The notes beneath the pieces are model-generated. The model made no database searches, had not been told where the DNA came from, and saw only the letters and a list, made by a program, of their open reading frames with translations. A stretch of 64,000 nt of DNA from Trebonia sp963771985 (GTDB lineage Bacteria > Actinomycetota > Actinomycetes > Streptosporangiales > Streptosporangiaceae): NCBI GenBank assembly GCA_963771985.1, contig CAVYVO010000011.1, positions 310,001 through 374,000 of the forward strand. The letters are read 5' to 3'. How positions within the stretch are numbered: position 1 is the stretch's first letter; every line of letters begins with the position of its first letter. The translations under genes and the position numbers were made by a program. Shown piece by piece: positions 1 to 11,336 of the stretch.

Positions 1-129
1 CATCAGCAAGTCCTGACTGAGGCGGCCGCGCTGGCCTGCGCTGAGCTGCGACGACGCGGCGGGTGCCGGCAGGCGCGGCGATCAGCACAGCGCCTGCGCA
101 AGCCCGTCGGCCAGACGGTGCCCTCGTGA
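1..129 (+). CDS. possible 3' end of a gene entering from the left
   Basis: A reading frame is open from the first base and stops with TGA at 127-129, giving a 42-residue arginine- and alanine-rich tail. No family is recognisable. It could be the last part of a gene that begins outside the window or a chance opening in GC-rich DNA. The rest of the stretch to 220 shows nothing recognisable. Confidence 0.2.
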   Translation, partial: HQQVLTEAAALACAELRRRGGCRQARRSAQRLRKPVGQTVPS

Positions 130-220
130 ATTCCGCTGGCTTGAATGCCGACGGGGCCACGCGGCCTGATGCCTGCGCTGCGGGCGGCGCCGGGCTGAGG
201 TAAGAGTCTGGTGATCGCAG

Positions 221-418
221 ATGCAAGACAGCAGGAATTACGTGTACAGCAGGCAATACGTGGTCGAAAGGCTGCGCCACCTGGGGCTCCCGGATCTGGT
301 GGATAAGGCGCTGCGTGAACTACCCGACCAGGTTGATACGGATCAGCTCTGGGCCTGGGGCATGCGGTACGGCGTTACCAAGGATCAGCTGATCAGCCGG
401 ATGGGCGGTAGCCCCTGA
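221..418 (+). CDS. small conserved hypothetical protein (65 aa)
   Basis: Short protein ending in DQLISRMGGSP, with a run of LGLPDLVDKAL and DTDQLWAWGMRYG. The sequence is amphipathic and well composed, unlike a shadow frame, and resembles small soluble actinobacterial proteins of unknown role. There is no signal peptide, membrane segment or cysteine pair. The ATG has no strong ribosome site; the purine-rich GAGGTAAG lies about 20 bases upstream, so the start is only moderately sure. No operon partner: the next gene starts 218 bases downstream, and I see nothing in that gap. Confidence 0.6.
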   Translation: MQDSRNYVYSRQYVVERLRHLGLPDLVDKALRELPDQVDTDQLWAWGMRYGVTKDQLISRMGGSP

Positions 419-636
419 GCCAGCACCTGGCAAGGCTCCGCAGGCGAAGGGGCCATGGAAAGGGCTGTAGGCAAACAGCGTGGGTGCTCCACCGGATACG
501 CCCCAGCCGCCCAGATGATCACGGACGACTTGCCGCCGGAGGTCCCGGCGTCCTAGGGGACATCGCCTCTTGCCTGGACCAGGGCAGCGCCGGAGCGTGA
601 AAGCCTGGATACAGGCTGAGCAGGAGGTGGGGCCCG

Positions 637-1779
637 GTGAAGCAGAGCGTGCGGCTGGGCCGCGTCGACGGCATCACGGTGAGAGCGCACTGGTCGGTGG
701 CCGTGATCCTGGTGATCATCGCCCAGGTGCTGGCCGTATCGGTGCTGCCTTCCGCGTATCCGCACGAGCGGCCCGCGGTGTACTGGACGGTGGCCGTGAT
801 CGCAGCCGTGCTGTTCATGGCCTCGCTGCTGGCCCACGAGCTCGCGCACGCGCTGGTGGCCCGCCGTAGCGGGGTCACGGTCCGGTCGATCACCTTGTGG
901 ATGCTCGGCGGCGTGACTGACATGGAAGAAGAGCCGCCTACCGCAGGCGCGGACTTCAAGATCGCCCTGGCCGGGCCGGCGACGAGCCTGGCAGCCGGGG
1001 GGATCTGCTATGGGGTAGGCGCGGCCATCCACGCGGCCGGAGGCCCTGCCATAGTGGTCGCCGCGGCAGTGTGGCTGGCGGTCATGAACGGCATCCTGGG
1101 CGTGTTCAACCTGCTGCCCGGCGCGCCGCTGGACGGCGGACGGGTACTACGGGCCGTGCTGTGGCGGCGCTACGGAGACCGGGAACGGGCCGAGCGGGCC
1201 GCGGGCCGTACCGGGCAGGTTCTCGGCGCTGTCGTCGTCGCGTGCGGCATCGCCGAGGCGTTCACCTACCGCTCCGCCGGCGGTTCCCTCGACGGCCTGT
1301 GGCTTGTGCTGATCGGCTGGTTCCTCATCATCGCGGCAGCCGCGGAGACGCGGGCATCAGCAGCGCGCACTGCGCTGGCCGGCGTGCGGGTCGCCGATGT
1401 CATGACACCCCACCCGGAACTGGCGCCCTGCTGGAGCAGCGTGGCCGACTTCAACGACCAGGCGGCGCGGTCCCGGCAGGACGCATTCCCGGTCACCGGC
1501 CCAGATGGGGAACTCACCGGCATCATGCTGACCAGCCAGCTTGACTCCATCGCCCCGCATGAGCGAAGCCGCCTGCGGCTGGAGCAGGTGGCCCTGGCCG
1601 TCCCGCCTGCCTACCGCGCCGCGCCCGATGACCCGGCTGCCCCCCTGGTCAGCCGCGCTCCGCTCGGCGGCGAGGTAGCCGCGGTCGTCCTTGACCACGG
1701 GCGGGTAACCGGCTTGGTGATGGTCAGCGACCTCCAGGATGCGCTGCGGCGACGGCGGCTGACCACCACCGGGCGATAA
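637..1779 (+). CDS. site-2 protease family (M50) metalloprotease with CBS region
   Basis: Predicted intramembrane zinc metalloprotease of the SpoIVFB/S2P type, which cuts membrane-anchored substrates such as anti-sigma factors. The zinc motif HELAH is at residues 67-71. The third ligand is probably the Asp of NLLPGAPLDGGR near residue 166. Hydrophobic segments lie at about 20-40, 52-70, 105-135, 140-160 and 190-235. The C-terminal third (about 250-370, starting VADVMTP) has the look of a CBS domain pair, which usually senses nucleotides. The start is GTG at 637 with AGGAGG at 622-627. It stands alone, so the substrate cannot be told from context. Confidence 0.88.
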   Translation: MKQSVRLGRVDGITVRAHWSVAVILVIIAQVLAVSVLPSAYPHERPAVYWTVAVIAAVLFMASLLAHELAHALVARRSGVTVRSITLWMLGGVTDMEEEPPTAGADFKIALAGPATSLAAGGICYGVGAAIHAAGGPAIVVAAAVWLAVMNGILGVFNLLPGAPLDGGRVLRAVLWRRYGDRERAERAAGRTGQVLGAVVVACGIAEAFTYRSAGGSLDGLWLVLIGWFLIIAAAAETRASAARTALAGVRVADVMTPHPELAPCWSSVADFNDQAARSRQDAFPVTGPDGELTGIMLTSQLDSIAPHERSRLRLEQVALAVPPAYRAAPDDPAAPLVSRAPLGGEVAAVVLDHGRVTGLVMVSDLQDALRRRRLTTTGR

Positions 1780-1973
1780 CCGAGTCCAGCAGGTCAGCGT
1801 TCCGGTCTGCTCCGTAAAGCGTGCAGCGCGGCCCCAGGGGCGGAGGAAAGCGGCTTGCCGGCCTGCTCGGTCATGAAGTTATCATATAGTTACAGAGTGT
1901 TGCTGATCTTGCCGCGGGGGTGACAGTCCCATCCGCACACCTGGCCAGCCCGCGTCACCGCTAACAGGACCCG

Positions 1974-2986
1974 GTGAGAGGCTGCTGCGTCTTGGCTGGC
2001 GGCCCGCCGACCCGCCGCGACGGCCGGTACTGTTCGTCAACCCGAAATCCGGTGATGGCACGGCCGCGCGCAGCAGAGTCGCCGAGCGGGCGGGCGAGCA
2101 GGGGATCGAAGCCGTCATCCTGGCCCCGGGCCAGAACCTGGCAGCGCTCGCCCGGGCAGCGGCGGCAAAGGGCGCGGATGCGCTGGGCATGGCCGGCGGC
2201 GACGGGTCGCTGGCGGTGGTGGCCGCGGCAGCCGCCGCGCACGGGCTCCCGTTCGTGTGCATTCCGGCGGGGACACGCAACCACTTCGCCCTTGACATCG
2301 GGGTGGACCGGCACGATATGCCCGGCGCGCTGGAGGCGTTCACCAGCGGGGTCGAGCGCCGGATCGACATGGCGGAAGTGAACGGCCGTCTGTTCCTCAA
2401 CAATGTCTCGCTCGGCATCTACGGCGACGCGGTCCGCCACCCGGGCTACCGCGACGCCAAAGTGCGCACCCTGCTGGAGACCGCGCACGAGGTGCTGGGC
2501 CCCAGCGCGCACGCGCCCGGCTTGCGCCTCCTCGACGACGCCGGGCGCGAACACCGTCACCTGGCTGTCGTGCTTGTCTCGAACAATCCCTACGCCTTCG
2601 ACCGGCCGCTGGTCCGCGGCACCCGCCCGGCGCTCGACACCGGCCAGCTCGGGATCCTCGTCATCGATGAGCCGGGCGGTCACCCGCACGCCCTGGGACG
2701 CGCCTGGAACTCGCCCGCTGTGGAGGTGAAGGCCCCGGCACCGGTGCATGCCGGGATAGATGGCGAGGCGGTGGATCTGAGCCCGCCGCTGCGATTCGCC
2801 ATCCGGCCGGCGGCGCTGCGCGTCCGGATCTCCTCACGGCATCCGGGTGCCTCGCCATCAGCGCGGTTCTTTCCAGGATGGCCGGCACCGTTATCGGTTC
2901 CGCACGGCATCGCCGGGACTACCGGCTCTCCCGGTCAGCGCCGGGCCTCGCAGACCAACAGGCGCCGGGTAGCGCAGGCAGGCTGA
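1974..2986 (+). CDS. diacylglycerol kinase-like lipid kinase (copy A), frameshifted near its start
   Basis: DAGK/YegS-type lipid kinase catalytic domain. The nucleotide-binding GGDGS loop lies in MAGGDGSLAVVA, the phosphate-binding region in FVNPKSGDG, and PAGTRNHFALDIGV follows. The domain reads cleanly in one frame from about 1979 to the stop at 2986, but no ATG, GTG or TTG precedes it in that frame until the internal ATG at 2189, inside the catalytic loop. GTG 1974 with AGGA upstream is a good start in the wrong frame; one added base just after it would join it to the conserved RLGWRPADPPRR segment shared with copy B (9080-10014). Either the N-terminus is frameshifted or there is a sequence error. 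The C-terminus is longer than in copy B. Confidence 0.72.
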
Positions 2987-3109
2987 CGGGGGCGTCCTGC
3001 CGCGACATACCGCTGACTCCTCGGTGTCCGGCGGCCCGGGGCGGGCAGTCGTTCATCAGTTCATCCGTGACCAAAGGCGCCGACCGCTATCGACCCCGAG
3101 GCGGGCGCG

Positions 3110-3583
3110 ATGGAGTTCGAATCGTTTTGGGAGTCGGAGGGCCCGCTCGTGGACAGCGAAGATATGATCGCACCCAGCCTCCGCGAAGCGGCCCTGCGGA
3201 CGGGAGGAACGGTCACCCGCGAGCGCTACGGGGTCTTGGTGTTCGAGCGGGAGGCACCGTGGCGCGGCGGACAGGGGGTACGGGTGACCCGGATGAACGT
3301 CAAGCCGTCACAGTTGTCAAGCATCGAAGACGCGGTTGCCTGGTACGGGGACAGCGTGGTCCCCCTGGTGGCGGATATCAGCGGTTTTTGTGCCGCGCTG
3401 CTGTACGCTGACTGGCCCTCGGGCCGGTTGATCAGCGAGACGGTGTGGCAGGACCGGCACGCGCTGGCCACCAGCCGGAGCACGGCCGCGGCGGGCGAGG
3501 CCGCCGCGGCGGAGGAATTGAACGGCGTGATCGCCGACGCCGGCGAGTACCGGCTGGTATTCAGCTCAGCGCGGCCCGCCTGA
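3110..3583 (+). CDS. hypothetical protein with possible dimeric alpha-beta barrel fold
   Basis: 157-residue soluble protein of unknown function. The central and C-terminal parts (VVPLVADISGFCAALLYADW, then a SETVWQDRHAL stretch and a helix rich in Ala/Glu) resemble the layout of antibiotic-biosynthesis-monooxygenase-like or stress-responsive alpha-beta barrel proteins. No cofactor motif is visible. It starts at ATG 3110 and sits alone between the kinase-like gene and the convergent glgX. The family call is inference from pattern only; the 147 bases that follow show nothing clear. Confidence 0.55.
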   Translation: MEFESFWESEGPLVDSEDMIAPSLREAALRTGGTVTRERYGVLVFEREAPWRGGQGVRVTRMNVKPSQLSSIEDAVAWYGDSVVPLVADISGFCAALLYADWPSGRLISETVWQDRHALATSRSTAAAGEAAAAEELNGVIADAGEYRLVFSSARPA

Positions 3584-3730
3584 TCTGCGTGATGGTTGCC
3601 ACCGGGCCTACCGCCCGCAGCCACCGGGCCGCCTCGCCCTCCGCCAGGCCTTCCGCGCCGCTCCCAGGCCGGGCTGGCCGACGGCGCCGTCGGGGATCGT
3701 GCTCTCCCCGAGGAGCGAGAGCGGACCGCC

Positions 3731-5824
<2,094 letters not shown>

Positions 5825-5941
5825 CTGGCCACAGTAAAGGAGCCCGCCCGCGCTGGACAGGGGGGCGGGCGACAGCCGCCGGGACGGCTAGACCAGGCTG
5901 ATGCCTGCGCTCGCGGCCAGCGCCACGGCGCCGGAAGCGGT

Positions 5942-6253
5942 GGAGGCGACCTCACCGAGCGCGCTGCCGCCGAAGCGGCCGTCGCCGGCCTGACCGGTGT
6001 CCGCAACGTCAAGAACCATATCGACATCAGCTACATCATCGACCCGCTCGACGTCGACTTGCACGTCCAGCAGCCGCTGCACCGCTCCGCGCTGGTCCCC
6101 GACGACAGCGACGTGACGTCGGACACCAAGGACAGCGTCATCACGCTGACCGGCCACGTCCGCACCTGGGCCGAACACGACGCCGTGGTCGGCGCCGCGT
6201 GGATGGCCCGCGGGGCCATCGAAGTTCGCGACGAGCTCCAGATCACCGGCTGA
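5942..6253 (+). pseudogene. BON-domain protein, C-terminal fragment
   Basis: The reading frame encodes a typical BON (transport/nodulation, membrane-binding) C-terminal half: GLTGVRNVKNHID, then SDVTSDTKDSVITLTGHVRT and WAEHDAVVGAAWMARG. There is no start codon or N-terminal BON repeat ahead of it in coding-like sequence. The frame runs back antisense into glgX, which is not meaningful. I infer a 5'-truncated remnant. A fragment resembling the N-terminal end of a BON protein lies at 15067-15138 on the other strand, possibly from the same gene family. Confidence 0.6.
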
Positions 6254-6329
6254 CCGTCCCCAGCTGCGCCCCGACCCTCACGATGCCTCGGGGAGTGATC
6301 AGCCCCGGCGGCGTCCATTACCCGAAGGC

Positions 6330-6570
6330 AGCGGCGTCCCTTCATCATCGCGGACGGCGTTCCCGCGCTGCACGGGGACACGCGGCAGGCTCGGCGGCCA
6401 TCAAGGAATGGGAAGACCTGCTCGCCGACCTGGCGTGCGGCGCGGGCGTGCCGGACGCCGCGGAGCCGGATCCGGACGACGAGGCCGTACTGCTGATGAC
6501 CAGCGGCACCACCGCCGAGCCGAAGAGCGCGGTGCTCAGCCACCGGCACCTGGTCTCCTACATCCTGCGG
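6330..6570 (+). pseudogene. acyl-CoA ligase (AMP-binding) fragment
   Basis: A short piece of an AMP-dependent synthetase: the P-loop-like motif LLMTSGTTAEPKSAVLSHRH is intact and preceded by a WEDLLADLA segment. An earlier part (FIIADGVPALHG) reads in another frame, so there is a frameshift near 6390. The sequence stops making sense at about 6570, exactly where the minus-strand fragment begins. Adenylation enzymes of this family are about 500 residues; fewer than 80 remain. Confidence 0.6.
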
Positions 6571-6890
6571 CCAGTAATACGTATCGAGCGCGGACAAGCA
6601 GATCGCCAGGCTCCGCCAGGACGCCAGCGCCGCCATGGTCGGGGCGTTGGGCCAGTCGGCCTCGTCCAAGGACCACTGGGGCAGTTCGTCCGCCAGCCGG
6701 CCCTTGAGGTCGGCCACGAACCCCAGCGCTGCTTCCAGCCCGAGCAACTGGTACCGCGAGTACAGGAAACCGCTCGCCACTCCTGGCCAGAGCGTCCGCT
6801 GCCGTTCCTTCGGCCAGGGCACAAAGCCAGCCCCAGCCGGGTCAGCCAGCCTCCGGAGTCTGGTGAGGTTCCAGGGAGACGCCCCGGCCC
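6570..6890 (-). pseudogene. fragment of an unknown protein
   Basis: The minus strand reads a coherent protein-like segment (WNLTRLRRLADPAGAGFVPW, then GFLYSRYQLLGLEAALGFVA and WRSLAICLSALDTYYWPQ). It is cut off at 6570 by the acyl-CoA ligase fragment, and no convincing start is seen at its upstream end near 6890. The composition and aromatic residues argue for a real, once-expressed protein; I do not recognise the family. Confidence 0.4.
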
Positions 6891-7074
6891 GTTCTGAATA
6901 AAGACTTTTCCTCCGAACGGGCCGGTGGCTTCTCACCCAGGAAACGGCGACGGCCTTGCCCCCGCGGGGACGAGTATGCGGTCCAGCGAGAGCAAACAGG
7001 ACCTTCGGCCTCTGGTGCCGGGCACACGGACCGGGGAGCGTCCAGTCAGGCAACGAGCAAGCGAAGGAGATGTC

Positions 7075-7488
7075 ATGACGGACAGCAAGCGGCAGGTCGT
7101 ATACGCCGCGGCATACGCGGACGTCGCGCAGGCGCTGGCGGACCTGGACGCCATCGAGCAACTGCACAAGGACGAGGCGATCGGCTCCTATGACGCCGCC
7201 GTGATCGACAAGGAAGACGGCAAGCCGCACATCGTCAAGCGGATGGACCGCCCGCGGATCCGCATCATCCCCGAGGTCTTCGGCTCCGGCACCCTGCCGC
7301 GCAAGGAGCTCCACGAGGCCGCCGGCGACCTCACCGCGAACGAAGCAGGACTGATCGCGGTCGGCGAGCCAACCATCGAAAAAGCAGTCGACAAGGCGAT
7401 CGCCGGCGCCGCCAAGGTCACCAAGCGCTACGTCGACGCCGCCACCGACGAAATCGCCGACGAGCTACGCGAAGCGCTCAAGAGCTGA
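7075..7488 (+). CDS. conserved hypothetical protein, DUF1269-like
   Basis: 137-residue protein. The N-terminal half (VVYAAAYADVAQALADLDAI, then SYDAAVIDKEDGKPHIVKR) resembles DUF1269-type stress-associated proteins, and the C-terminal half is a charged helical tail (KAVDKAIAGAAKVTKRYVDA). ATG 7075 is chosen over upstream in-frame starts because GAAGGAGA sits at 7062-7069. There is no membrane segment of useful length. It lies 47 bases ahead of the DUF2252 gene and may be cotranscribed with it. The family assignment is tentative. Confidence 0.7.
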   Translation: MTDSKRQVVYAAAYADVAQALADLDAIEQLHKDEAIGSYDAAVIDKEDGKPHIVKRMDRPRIRIIPEVFGSGTLPRKELHEAAGDLTANEAGLIAVGEPTIEKAVDKAIAGAAKVTKRYVDAATDEIADELREALKS

Positions 7489-7535
7489 ACGGTCAGCTAC
7501 CGCGGAACTCCAGGCCCGGCGCTAATGTCCGAACC

Positions 7536-8981
7536 ATGGTGGCAAAGACAACCGCCCCAGCCAAGACGGGCGGCTACAAGGTACCCGAGCGCGGCGCGCA
7601 TCCGGCTCGTGAGCAAAGCGCCGCGGCAGGCAAAGCGGCTCGCCAGCTAGCGCCGCTGGCATCCCACCGGGACTTCTCCCCGGCGGCGTCCAGGGACCCG
7701 ATAGGGCTGCTCCTCGGCCAGGCCGAGTCCCGCGTACCGGAGCTGGTTCCGGTGCGCCACGGGCGCATGCTGGTGTCGCCGTTCACGTACTACCGGGGTG
7801 CCGCGCTGCCGATGGCCGCCGACCTGGCCGGCATGCGGTCTTCTGGGCTACGCGTGCAGTTGTGCGGGGATGCTCACCTGTTGAACTTCGGTGCCTTCGC
7901 CTCACCTGAACGGCGGCTGGTCTTCGACCTCAACGACTTCGACGAGACGCTGCCCGGTCCGTTCGAGTGGGACGTCAAGCGGCTGGTGGCGAGCATGGCC
8001 GTGGCAGGACGCGACAACGGCCTGGCCGCCAAAAAGCGGCGCCAGGTTGCTCTTGCGACCGCGGCGGCTTACCGCACCGCGATGCGAGAATTCGCCGCCA
8101 TGTCGATACTGGACGTCTGGTACGCCCGCTTCGATGTCGAAGACGCCCTTGCCCGGCTTAAATCTGACATGCCTAAGAAAGCGGTGCGCCAGACCCAAGC
8201 TCAGATGGCGAAGGCTCGCACCCGGGACAGCACGCAGGCGCTCGCGAAACTGACGACGGTTAGGGACGGCCGGCGCCAGATCATCAGCGACCCGCCGCTG
8301 ATCGTCCCGGTCGAAGAGCTGGCCAGGCACCTTGACGTCAATGCTGTCTACTGGTTCCTCCGCCGCCTCTTCACCGGGTACGCCCGGACGTTGCCGGCCT
8401 ACCGGCGCCGGCTGGCAGAGCGGTTCACCTTGACCGGGGTGGCCCGCAAGGTCGTCGGCGTCGGCAGCGTCGGCACCGAGACGTGGATCTTGCTGATGGA
8501 ACCCGACGATGGCTTCGAGCCGCTGCTCCTGCAGGCCAAGCAGGCCCAGTCCTCCGTGCTGGCCGACTACGCCGGCCAGAGCGAATACCGCAACCAGGGC
8601 GAGCGTGTCGTCGCCGGCCAGCAGCTGATGCAAGCCGTCAGCGACATCTTCCTCGGCTGGCAGAGCGCCACCCCTCCCGGCCGCCGCTCTGCCGACTACT
8701 ACCTCCGCCAGTTGCGCGACTGGAAATACTCCGCCGCGATCGAAGACATGAACGCCGCAGCGATGACCGGCTACGGCCGCATGTGCGGCTGGACGCTCGC
8801 CCGCGCCCACGCCCGCACCGGCGACCGGATCGCGATCGCCGCCTACCTCGGCGGGTCAGACAAGTTCGACCAGGCCGTGGCTGAATTCGGCGAGACCTAT
8901 GCCGGCCAGACCGAACGCGATCACGCGGCACTGGCTGCCGCGGTTGCCTCCGGGCGCGTGCAAGCCCAGATGGGCATCTGA
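7536..8981 (+). CDS. DUF2252 family protein
   Basis: 481 residues, full family length. Typical motifs: FTYYRGAALPMAADLA, QLCGDAHLLNFGAF and VFDLNDFDETLPGPFEWDVK. DUF2252 proteins have a kinase-like (aminoglycoside phosphotransferase-like) arrangement, with GDAHLLNFG and DLNDFDE matching catalytic-loop and metal-binding positions. Their substrate is not established. Soluble, no signal peptide. It follows the DUF1269-like gene on the same strand and is followed by the convergent, damaged lipid kinase copy B. Confidence 0.9.
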   Translation: MVAKTTAPAKTGGYKVPERGAHPAREQSAAAGKAARQLAPLASHRDFSPAASRDPIGLLLGQAESRVPELVPVRHGRMLVSPFTYYRGAALPMAADLAGMRSSGLRVQLCGDAHLLNFGAFASPERRLVFDLNDFDETLPGPFEWDVKRLVASMAVAGRDNGLAAKKRRQVALATAAAYRTAMREFAAMSILDVWYARFDVEDALARLKSDMPKKAVRQTQAQMAKARTRDSTQALAKLTTVRDGRRQIISDPPLIVPVEELARHLDVNAVYWFLRRLFTGYARTLPAYRRRLAERFTLTGVARKVVGVGSVGTETWILLMEPDDGFEPLLLQAKQAQSSVLADYAGQSEYRNQGERVVAGQQLMQAVSDIFLGWQSATPPGRRSADYYLRQLRDWKYSAAIEDMNAAAMTGYGRMCGWTLARAHARTGDRIAIAAYLGGSDKFDQAVAEFGETYAGQTERDHAALAAAVASGRVQAQMGI

Positions 8982-9079
8982 TGCCGGCCTGGATCTGACC
9001 GCCTGTGGGGTGACCAGGACATAGACGTGTAGGTCGGGTGACGCCTCGTAGGCCGCGATGGTTCCCAGGAAGTGCGCCA

Positions 9080-10014
9080 TCACGCGGGTGGGTAGCCCGG
9101 GAGGTGGAGACGCGTTGACGGCGAGGCGCCCGGATGGCGCGGGGAGATCCGGACCCGCAGCGACGCCGGGCGGCTGGCGAACCGCAGCGGCGGTTCCAGG
9201 TCCGCCGCCTCGCCGTCAAGCCCGGCGTGGACCGGTGCCGTGGCGTTTATTTCCAGCCGCGGCGCGCTCCACGCCCGGCCCGGAACGCGCGGGCTGTCGC
9301 CAGGGGCGTTGAGGACGATGATCCCGAGCTGGCCGCTGTCCAGCGCCGGGCGGGTGCCGCGGGCCAGCGGGCGATCGACCGCGTAGGGTTGTTCGACACG
9401 AGCACGATGGCGGGATGACGGTGCTCGTGCCCTAGGTCGTCGACTAGGTCCGGCGCAAGCTCCCCCGCGCCCGGACCCATCACCTCAGCCGCGGTCTCCA
9501 CCAGCGTGCGCACCTTGGCATCGCGATAGGCCGGACTGCGGACCGCATCACCGTAGATCCCCAGCGAGACGTTGTTGAGGAACATGCGGCCGTTCACCTC
9601 CGCCGTGTCGATCCGGCGCTCGACCCCGCCGGTGAAAGCGTCAAGCGCGCCGGTCACGTCGCGGCGGTCCACCCCAACGTCGAGTGCGAAGTGGTTACGC
9701 GTCCCGGCCGGGACGCACACGAACGGGATCCCGTGCGCCGCCGCCACCGCGGCCACGACCGCCAGCGACCCGTCGCCGCCGGCAAGCCCGAGCACGTCCG
9801 CGCCGGCCGCCGCGGCTTTACCGGCCAGCGCTGCCAGGTCCTGGCCCGGGTTCAAGACGACGGCCTCGATCCCCGTGTCGCGCGCCAGCTCGGCCAGCCT
9901 GGCGCGCGCCGCTTTGCCGTCACCTGACCTCGGGTTGATGAACAACACGGGACGGCGCGGCGGATCAGCGGGCCGCCAGCCGTAACGTGACAGCTTTCTT
10001 GCGGGCTGGTTCAT
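9080..10014 (-). pseudogene. diacylglycerol kinase-like lipid kinase (copy B), frameshifted
   Basis: Paralogue of the gene at 1974-2986 in opposite orientation. From ATG 10014 it reads FINPRSGDG, LGLAGGDGSLAVVA and PAGTRNHFALDVGV, then LVSNNP. At about 9385-9388 one C is missing relative to copy A, where NNPYAFDRP is read, so the frame is lost. In the shifted frame the remaining conserved C-terminus (PVHAGLDGEAADLEPPLRFA, RISPRHPGASPS) continues to a stop at 9080. The 935-base length is one short of a multiple of three, consistent with a single deletion. It lies 47 bases downstream of a TetR gene and may be regulated by it. Real mutation or sequencing error cannot be told apart here. Confidence 0.75.
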
Positions 10015-10061
10015 CGCGGTTTCGGAAACATGGCAGGCGGCCGACGGCATCGTCGCGGCTG

Positions 10062-10721
10062 TTACCAGGTGCCGGTGGGCGGGAGCGGGAGGGCGACGAG
10101 GCGGGCGGCTTCGGGGGCGGGGACGCCCAGCAGGCGCAGCTCGGCCTCGGCGAGCTGATCGACGGCGGTCTCGTCGACGCGTTCCGGGTGCCGCTGGCAC
10201 ATCCGCAGCAGCCCGAGCAGGCCGCCGGCCACGGCGCTGAGGGCAATCTCGGCATCGGCAACGGTAAAACGGCCCGCGGACTGCCCCGCCTCGATATCGC
10301 GCAGCGCGCGCGGCGCCAAGCCCACTGGTATGTCCAGGGCATCCAGGCCGGCCCCGGTGAGGAACCCGGCAATGTCGGGATGGGTCCAGCCGAGCCGCCC
10401 GGAGATCCGCATGCCCACCGCGAACAGCTCCGCCGGATCAGTGATGCCGGCGGTAGCGCGGTCGATCATCTGCCCCCAGCGTTCCAGCACCTCTTCCGAG
10501 GCGGTCTGGAACAGCTGCTCCTTGCTGTCGAAGTGGTTGTAGAACGACCCGAAGCCGATGTCGGCCTCCTCAGTGATCTCCTGGATGCTCGCCCGGTCCC
10601 CGCGGCCCTCGGCGATCAGCCGCACCGCGGCGTCGATAAGAGCCTGCCGGGTCCGGGCCTTACGCCGGTCCAGCCGCGACACCTTCGGCGCGCCGGCTGC
10701 CGATGCTGCCTCTGCCATCAC
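10062..10721 (-). CDS. TetR family transcriptional regulator
   Basis: 219 residues. The N-terminal helix-turn-helix (about 22-70: RQALIDAAVRLIAEGRG, then GFGSFYNHFDSKEQLF) is classic TetR. The C-terminal domain (about 75-215) would bind a small ligand that is not predictable. Start is GTG 10721 or the adjacent ATG 10718, with AGGAGG just upstream. The damaged lipid kinase follows 47 bases downstream, suggesting one transcript. A 27-bp inverted repeat at 10831-10857, 110 bases upstream, is the likely operator. Confidence 0.92.
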   Translation of the reverse strand: MMAEAASAAGAPKVSRLDRRKARTRQALIDAAVRLIAEGRGDRASIQEITEEADIGFGSFYNHFDSKEQLFQTASEEVLERWGQMIDRATAGITDPAELFAVGMRISGRLGWTHPDIAGFLTGAGLDALDIPVGLAPRALRDIEAGQSAGRFTVADAEIALSAVAGGLLGLLRMCQRHPERVDETAVDQLAEAELRLLGVPAPEAARLVALPLPPTGTW

Positions 10722-10830
10722 TGCTCCTCCTGCCGTTCCACCTTGAACACTAGCGGGCGCGCTCCCCGCACCAGCCGCGGCCGCCCGCTTGCCGGTCGTC
10801 GCCCCGCGTCCGTCTCGGTGAATCTATTAT

Positions 10831-10857
10831 CAATACTGATTAGTTGTCTCAGTATTG
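10831..10857. promoter_or_regulatory. inverted repeat, likely TetR operator
   Basis: Perfect 9-base arms CAATACTGA and TCAGTATTG separated by 9 bases, in an AT-rich pocket of otherwise GC-rich DNA, upstream of the TetR gene. TetR regulators commonly bind such repeats at their own promoter; the pairing is inference. Confidence 0.6.
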
Positions 10858-11097
10858 ACTATACCTGATATGAGACCGATCCGCATCTCCATCGGCGGCA
10901 TCCTCCTTCCCTTGCGGCCAGGAGGATGCCGCGGCGCTACGCCGTGGAGCGCCATTACTCCCGAGGCGCCTCTGTCTCGCCCGGGCAAGGAGCCGTGCTA
11001 CCAGCAGGCCGAAGATGGAAGAGGCGAGCGGCGGTTCTGCGGACTCCCGGCCCGGCGGGGCGCGCTGGCCTGGCGTCGCCGCCCGCGGACGGCGTCG

Positions 11098-11281
11098 CCC
11101 CTGCCACCAAAGAGCTCATCGACACCGAGACCCGGCGGATCATCACGGAATGCTACGAACAGGCCGTGACCACCCTGCACGACCACCGCGACCGGCTCGA
11201 CCGGCTCGACCGGCTGGCCCATACCCTCCTGGACCAGGAGACTCTGGATGAGGACGAGGCGTACGCCGCCGCCGGCATCCA
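11098..11281 (+). pseudogene. FtsH (peptidase M41) C-terminal fragment
   Basis: The frame encodes TKELIDTETRRIITECYEQA followed by a TLLDQETLDEDEAY segment, the last helical part of the FtsH protease domain. The AAA+ module and HEXXH site are absent, so it is a remnant of roughly 60 residues out of about 650. A DRLDRLDRL tandem suggests a small internal duplication. Bases 10858-11097 ahead of it show no gene. Confidence 0.6.
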
Positions 11282-11336
11282 GTCCGGCGCTGCCCCCGCC
11301 GCGATCGCCCGTGGGGAGGCCGCAGGGATGGCGGTG

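Noticed and set aside
8856..9083. Short minus-strand frame beginning MMAHFLGTIAAYEASPDLHV
   Set aside because: The first 30 residues look protein-like, but it is mostly antisense to the DUF2252 gene and no family could be recognised.
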